From positions 10,860,860-10,924,859 of the forward strand of contig OU452199.1 in assembly GCA_911728435.2 (NCBI GenBank): a stretch of DNA of 64,000 bases, read 5' to 3'. The number at the start of each line of letters is the position of its first letter. Positions within the stretch are counted from its first letter, which is position 1. This document shows, in pieces, positions 58,880-64,000 of the stretch. Source of the stretch: Apoderus coryli (lineage: Eukaryota > Arthropoda > Insecta > Coleoptera > Attelabidae). The position numbers and the translations under genes were made by a program. Under the pieces are notes generated by a model, which made no database searches, had not been told where the DNA came from, and saw only the letters and a program-made list of their open reading frames with translations.

Positions 58880-60966
58880 CAGGGTGGTCCAACGAAAAGT
58901 TTGCACCTAGCTTTTCTCTTTTTTTTGTAGTCGAATGCGAAAATGCTCGGACACGTCGATTTTGCTTTTGAGGGGGACACATTTTAAACATATTTTTCGA
59001 TCTGCGCCTTTAACCCCCTAGCGGGGGTGAGTAACAACCCTAAAATTTTAAATGGAAAGAGGGGTCTAATGACATATCATTTGAAAGGACACAAAATTGT
59101 CTTTCTAATGATACCCTATTTGTCGAATTTTACTAAAACAGTTAATACGAAAACGACTTTAAAGACATTAAGCCGATAATTTTGGTATTAATGAGAAATA
59201 CAAATAAGTTTTAATTATTACGACTGAAAACAACTACAATCATTTCTAAATTATTTACTTTGAAGAAAAACGGGATTTCAAAAACACTATCTTATTTATC
59301 AGAACTAAATTCCTCACTAATCGTTTGCGTTTTTTGTTGAAATAAAAACTGCAGATACGTGTAGGAAAAGAATTTACACCGTTTATTTTAGTCTTTTCAT
59401 TGATTCAGTTTGGTTGCTTCTCAAGTTATTTTACTTTTACCGTACAAAATGATTTATTCCATTCTAGAACGAGTTGAAATTGTTAAACTTTATTTTCAAA
59501 ATAATAGTAGTGCTAGACTTACGGCTCGCTTATTTAATGAGAGACATCCCGATAAAAATGTGAATGATGTGTACGTTGGCAAGTTAGTTAAAAAGTTTGT
59601 AGATACCGGATCTGTCTGTAATGTAAAACACCAGCCGCAGAAACCGATCAGAAATGAAGCTGTGGAAGTCGCTGTTTTAGGGCATGTTGAAATGGATCAT
59701 AGTCAAAGTACCCGTCAACTAGCTGAAGCCTCAGGTGTCTCCCGTTCGTCCATAATACGAATTTTAAAAGCGTACAAATTTCATCCGTACAAAATCAAAT
59801 TAGTACAGGAACTAAATGAGGATGATCCTGATAGAAGGCTGCAATTTTGTGAAGCAATGAGCCAGCGTTTAATTGAAGATCCGCAATTATTATTTAACAT
59901 TTGTTTTTCCGACGAATGCACATTTTATTTGAATGGAGCTGTAAATAGGCACAATTGCCGTTACTGGGATGACAGTAACCCACATTTATTCCGTGAGGTT
60001 CATACCCAGTATCCTCAAAAAATAAACGTCTGGTGTGGCATATTAGGAAATCATATTATAGGACCACTTTTTATTCCTGGAAATTTAACTGGTGAAGTGT
60101 ACCTAAACATGCTTGAAGACACAATTGATCCTTTAATAACACAAATAATAGAAGATGACCAAAATCATACTGCTGATCGGCTTTATTTCCAGCAAGATGG
60201 AGCACCTCCGCACTATGTGGCTCCTGTAAGACAGTTCTTAGATGACCGGTTCCCTGGACGGTGGATTGGAAGGAGGGGCCCAATTGAATGGCCTGCCAGG
60301 TCACCGGATTTATCGCCTTTAGACTTTTTTCTTTGGGGGCACTTAAAAAATAAATGTTTTGCCACGAAGCCCGAGTCCATAGAAGATCTTCGCCAACGCA
60401 TTACAGAAGAGTGCAGAAACATAACACCTGATATGCTACAAAATGTTAGAAATAGATTTGAACAAAATCTGTATTATTGTATGGAATCAAATGGGTCACA
60501 TTTTCAACATTTGTTAATGTAACGTTTTAATAAATCAATTTAACAGCTTGTTTACTTTTTTTACAAAGCAATGTTAAAACTAACAAACATTGGAATGTAC
60601 TAACGATTGCAGGTGTTTTCACTCGCAATAATTAAAACTTATTTGTATTTCTCATTAATACCAAAATTATCGGCTTAATGTCTTTAAAGTCGTTTTCGTA
60701 TTAACTGTTTTAGTAAAATTCGACAAATAGGGTATCATTAGAAAGACAATTTTGTGTCCTTTCAAATGATATGTCATTAGACCCCTCTTTCCATTTAAAA
60801 TTTTAGGGTTGTTACTCACCCCCGCTAGGGGGTTAAAGGCGCAGATCGAAAAATATGTTTAAAATGTGTCCCCCTCAAAAGCAAAATCGACGTGTCCGAG
60901 CATTTTCGCATTCGACTACAAAAAAAAGAGAAAAGCTAGGTGCAAACTTTTCGTTGGACCACCCTG
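58880..60966 (+). mobile_element. Intact DD41D mariner with 343-bp terminal inverted repeats
   Basis: A 2,087-bp element flanked by TA on both sides (58878-58879, 60967-60968). It begins CAGGGTGGTCCAACG and ends with the exact complement. The inverted repeats (58880-59222 and 60624-60966) are 343 bp long and, read by eye, identical apart from one base next to the inner border. Between them lies a single uninterrupted transposase frame (59449-60522). This combination of full length, open frame, matched TIRs and clean TA duplication is what an autonomous, recently inserted copy looks like. The repeats contain many copies of short GC motifs (CCCCCTAGCGGGGGT is palindromic) that may be transposase-binding sites. 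Confidence 0.95.
59449..60522 (+). CDS. mariner-family transposase, DD41D type, apparently intact
   Basis: 357 residues. The start is the ATG at 59449 (MIYSILERVEIVKLYFQ), which opens the family's N-terminal helix-turn-helix; an in-frame TTG at 59410 has no support. A first HTH (to residue 60), then a second (about 85-115, SGVSRSSIIRILKAYKFHPY) precede the catalytic domain. The acidic residues are D155 (CFSDECTFY), D250 (FQQDGAPPHY) and D292 (SPDLSPLDFFLWG). Counting gives 41 residues between the second and third, the DD41D (rosa/Visitor-like) arrangement, not DD34D or Tc1. The C-terminus ends GSHFQHLLM, matching the family. The enzyme would cut and rejoin the element's own ends at TA sites in the nucleus. 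The GRWIGRRGPIEWPARSPDL block is complete. No stop or frameshift is seen. Activity is inferred from integrity. Confidence 0.93.
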   Translation: MIYSILERVEIVKLYFQNNSSARLTARLFNERHPDKNVNDVYVGKLVKKFVDTGSVCNVKHQPQKPIRNEAVEVAVLGHVEMDHSQSTRQLAEASGVSRSSIIRILKAYKFHPYKIKLVQELNEDDPDRRLQFCEAMSQRLIEDPQLLFNICFSDECTFYLNGAVNRHNCRYWDDSNPHLFREVHTQYPQKINVWCGILGNHIIGPLFIPGNLTGEVYLNMLEDTIDPLITQIIEDDQNHTADRLYFQQDGAPPHYVAPVRQFLDDRFPGRWIGRRGPIEWPARSPDLSPLDFFLWGHLKNKCFATKPESIEDLRQRITEECRNITPDMLQNVRNRFEQNLYYCMESNGSHFQHLLM

Positions 60967-63900
60967 TATAATGCTACACGTATTGATTGTTGAAAGCAAA
61001 ACAATTTCTGTATTTAAATACTAATTTGTCTCACCAATTCGAAGTTAAACTGCTTGCGCTTGTAAAACAATATTTATTGCACGATTTATAATTACACATT
61101 TCATTAAATTATATATCAAGATTACATAATATAAAGCAACAGCATTAAAACAAATTGCAATTGGTATCTTTCTCACTAAATTATTGCTCGATGTAATATT
61201 TCAATACAACAACCTAAAGGTAAAATTAAAGAAAATTAAATTCATTCCACCTGATTATGTTTTTGATAAATGATGGTAAATGCTGACTGCTCATATCAAT
61301 CAAACTGGCCGTCAGCCTACCACATTATATTATATATCTGGAGCTATTAAATTTTTCTTATTATGAAGTCTAATTAAAATCGTGCGAGCTCTTCAGATAT
61401 AATAGTTTCGATATCTCATGATATTATACAATGAATGTTTAATGGTGTATTTCCCTTAATAGACATTCCATTGCAGTTGAAAACTTTTAGCACTAAAACA
61501 AATGGAATTACGAGTGTTTTGTATATTTAGATTGGCTTTAAAAATGTAACCTACTCCATCCTAATAAATATATTATTATAAATTAATAGTTTTGAAACCT
61601 ATTACACCCCTCCTCATCATACCATTATCAAACAAATTGTACTGAATTTTTCTTCTTCTTTTCTAAGATTTTTGAATATTGTATGCTCAAGTAACTAATA
61701 TTGCGTGAGGTATGTTGCAGATAGTTTCCAGGAAGAGTAATACTCGCATTTACCATCTTTCAAAGGCTAGTTCTATGTTACTAAAAAAAATATGTCCATA
61801 AATATAATAAGATAAATAATTTTGTGGCATAGCAAGCGAAATTACTGGTTTCACCCATGCACGTGATTTGGTTTAAGTTAGAGATGCCTGATTTTGTTTA
61901 ACCAGACATGTGTCTACAGATACTGACTTTTATTATGACCTCGTCAGAGTACCATAGTTGTGCCAATCTACAACATTACTAATGCTAGTCAGCATAATTG
62001 AATTAAAGGCCACGAATTTGTTTTTTTCTGATGAGAGCATCTCATTGCACGATAATGTAGTTTCCATGTTAGTTTCATGTAACCGTTAAATCTCTTAGCA
62101 ATTTAAGGGACAAGTTAAGATTTCAATAAGAGTTTAACATTCCTTCAACCGATACAGATATTTCAGGGTAGAATTTGTATCAATGAACGTTTATTTCGAA
62201 AAATGATGACAATTATCTCATATATCGAATATTTTTAGATACAGATAAGATCAGCTATAGTGGCTTTAATCTTTCGTAGCACCAAAACAGACACAAGACA
62301 CACCTATCCTTGTCAGATTTCATAATGTAGTAAGTTTTTTTGTTTGTTGTAACATTTTGTTCGTTATTTATTTTTATTGTTGTTCTGTTTAGCTTCATCT
62401 AACTGCTAATATTTTATTTATTTATTTTGTCCATAAATATAATGTGAGAGATTCACATTATCAGTTTAGGAAGTTCACATCTTACTACTTTCTTTGGTGA
62501 AATGCAAAGTAATCCCAATAAAATTATTGTAAGCTGGGCATTAATGATGTTGATACGCCTATTGGCTTTGATTCAGATGAGTTTTATCGATTAACTTTTG
62601 ATTGAAGCAAATTAATTTTTTTTAACTAATAACACTGTTACTTTCTAAATATTCCTCGTTTATTTAAAAAAAATTTCAAATAATTCCATAGTTTCGTCGT
62701 TATGCGAGGAGTATGTAGGTGTCGATGTTATGTTACATTTAATAAAAATTTTGATTTTTCAAAAATATTATTTATTTTTTTGCTTGTCTAAGAAAATTAA
62801 AAAAAAAAGTATTTTCATAAATTTAAAATAACAGTTTATATGTTGCTATAATATAGATGAGTACATACAATAATATGAGCTTATAATATACCAGACATTG
62901 TCAAATATTTGACTTAAACAAATTAGATACAAGAAGTGGGATATTTAATGTAGAGCTATTATTCTCATGCTAATAATAAAAACGTGGCGTGTATAAAAAA
63001 TATGTTTTGTAGTCAGTAAGGAATTTATTAGGCTTGCTGAACAAAATTTTTAAGACAATAATACTATGGAAAAGAAAATTTTGTTTACTCCTTGTATACT
63101 ATGAAAGTAAATTGATATAAATACCTTCATAAAATTTGTTATACATTTAAAAAGTCTACGAAATTGTTGTTGATATTACAATTTTCCAAAGGTGCTGTAA
63201 AGAGCCTATATTTGAGCTTCTTTTAAAAATACTAAAAATTGGAAAAATAAAATTCATCAGAACCATAGTAAATCTTTCCCTTTAATCTACCTCAATATCA
63301 ACTCATTTTTAGGCCGTGAATCCCGAACGCCTAAAACAGACTGATTTCCATATGGGTAAATAGTCGTACATACAATTATCATATTTGGCAACACTGTTTC
63401 TGGTGTCGATAATTCAAATTTGATGATTTTTATCGCAAAAATATACAGCATTTTCATGCTGGAGATGCCTTACAACGATCAGAATTTTGTCGCTGTTAGT
63501 CAAAATATATCTTAATTAAATTAATTAAAAAAGTTTGAGAATTAGTCAAAGCTTAGAAGGATAGGTGTTTAAATTGTATATAATTTAATCAACTATGTAT
63601 AGTTAACTAATGGATGTCCAAAAGATTACAATTACATGATGAATAAAATAAACACACAATAATTTTAATTGATGAAAATTACAAACTCCACTTATGAATG
63701 GACTACTTTTTCAATTTAAACAGAATAATTAATTTTTCTAATCTGAATCACTAATTAAAAGACTGTTTAGAACATCGTTTAGAGGTATTCTTTCGTAATA
63801 AGTCTCTAAGATGCCAGGTTGCACTAAATAGTCGTAGTTTAGTATATTTCCGGACACAAATACATTTTACAATAGTTTTAATATACTTTGGTGTTGGTAA

Positions 63901-64000
63901 AAAAAAATGTATTTTGCCGTAGGAAAAATTCGTCTTTAATGATTATACGTTTCACTTATCCTGTAATTTGATCTCATGTATTTTGTTGTAATTATAATTC
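60967..64000. other. AT-rich DNA to the end of the window
   Basis: No gene, RNA or repeat boundary was recognised here. Open frames are all short and AT-driven. It presumably continues the long intron of the ARID3-type gene. Confidence 0.45.

Larger units (their letters stand above)
35631..64000 (+). other. Start of a second long intron (more than 28 kb)
   Basis: After the ARID exon no further coding exon of the family was found on the plus strand to the end of the window. The rest appears to be intron, filled with the transposable elements listed below. I looked for a frame resembling the central ARID helices and found none, but an exon under 40 codons could be missed by eye. Confidence 0.45.

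Noticed and set aside
1..64000. CRISPR arrays, operons, integrons or phage genes
   Set aside because: No regularly spaced repeats or bacterial gene organisation are seen. Introns, LINEs and mariner elements show that the sequence is animal nuclear DNA.

Overview
The window reads as a gene-poor, strongly AT-rich stretch of an insect nuclear genome. Insect origin is inferred from one very recognisable coding exon (the start of the ARID domain of a dead ringer/ARID3-type protein), from many mariner/Tc1, hAT and LINE remnants of types common in insects, and from poly(TTA) LINE tails. I cannot name the order or species from this sequence. Nothing bacterial, organellar or viral was recognised.

Gene content. 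Almost everything appears to be non-coding DNA of one large plus-strand gene. A short exon at 10697-10774 (ATG in a good context, 26 codons, GAG|GTGAGT donor, phase 0) and an exon at 35558-35630 (strong acceptor, phase 0, first residues of the ARID fold, donor in phase 1) fit together as the first two coding exons of a dead ringer/retained (ARID3) orthologue, separated by an intron of 24,783 bp. The rest of the ARID domain is not visible downstream, so 35631-64000 is probably another very long intron. No other host gene can be supported: nearly all other short open frames are chance or transposon remnants.

Mobile elements make up the structure. From left to right: a hAT end (1215-1389), LINE tails (1541, 29230 and 41390), a decayed LINE reverse-transcriptase piece (3655-4630), a palindromic G-tract TIR element (6883-7920), a mariner remnant carrying a second TIR element inside it (8556-9900), a hAT deletion derivative with a perfect 8-bp target duplication (18430-19157), an unclassified TIR element (19952-20601), a probable solo LTR (28271-28651), a small TA-flanked MITE (31790-31966), a Tc1 remnant split by a long-TIR mariner (36273-38560), a mariner whose terminal repeat is split by a hAT element with its 8-bp duplication (50456-52562), a decayed mariner (56825-57895), a tRNA-headed SINE (57921-58190), and an apparently intact DD41D mariner with 343-bp, virtually identical inverted repeats and a 357-residue transposase (58880-60966). 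The last is the only element that looks potentially autonomous and recent.

Three intronic patches (25589-25850, 29355-29462, 54040-54490) stand out by mixed base composition and clusters of transcription-factor-like cores. They are candidate enhancers of the host gene, at low confidence. I found no convincing novel system. The strongest leads are the short-N-terminus ARID3 isoform, the young mariner, and the nested insertions that give a relative chronology.
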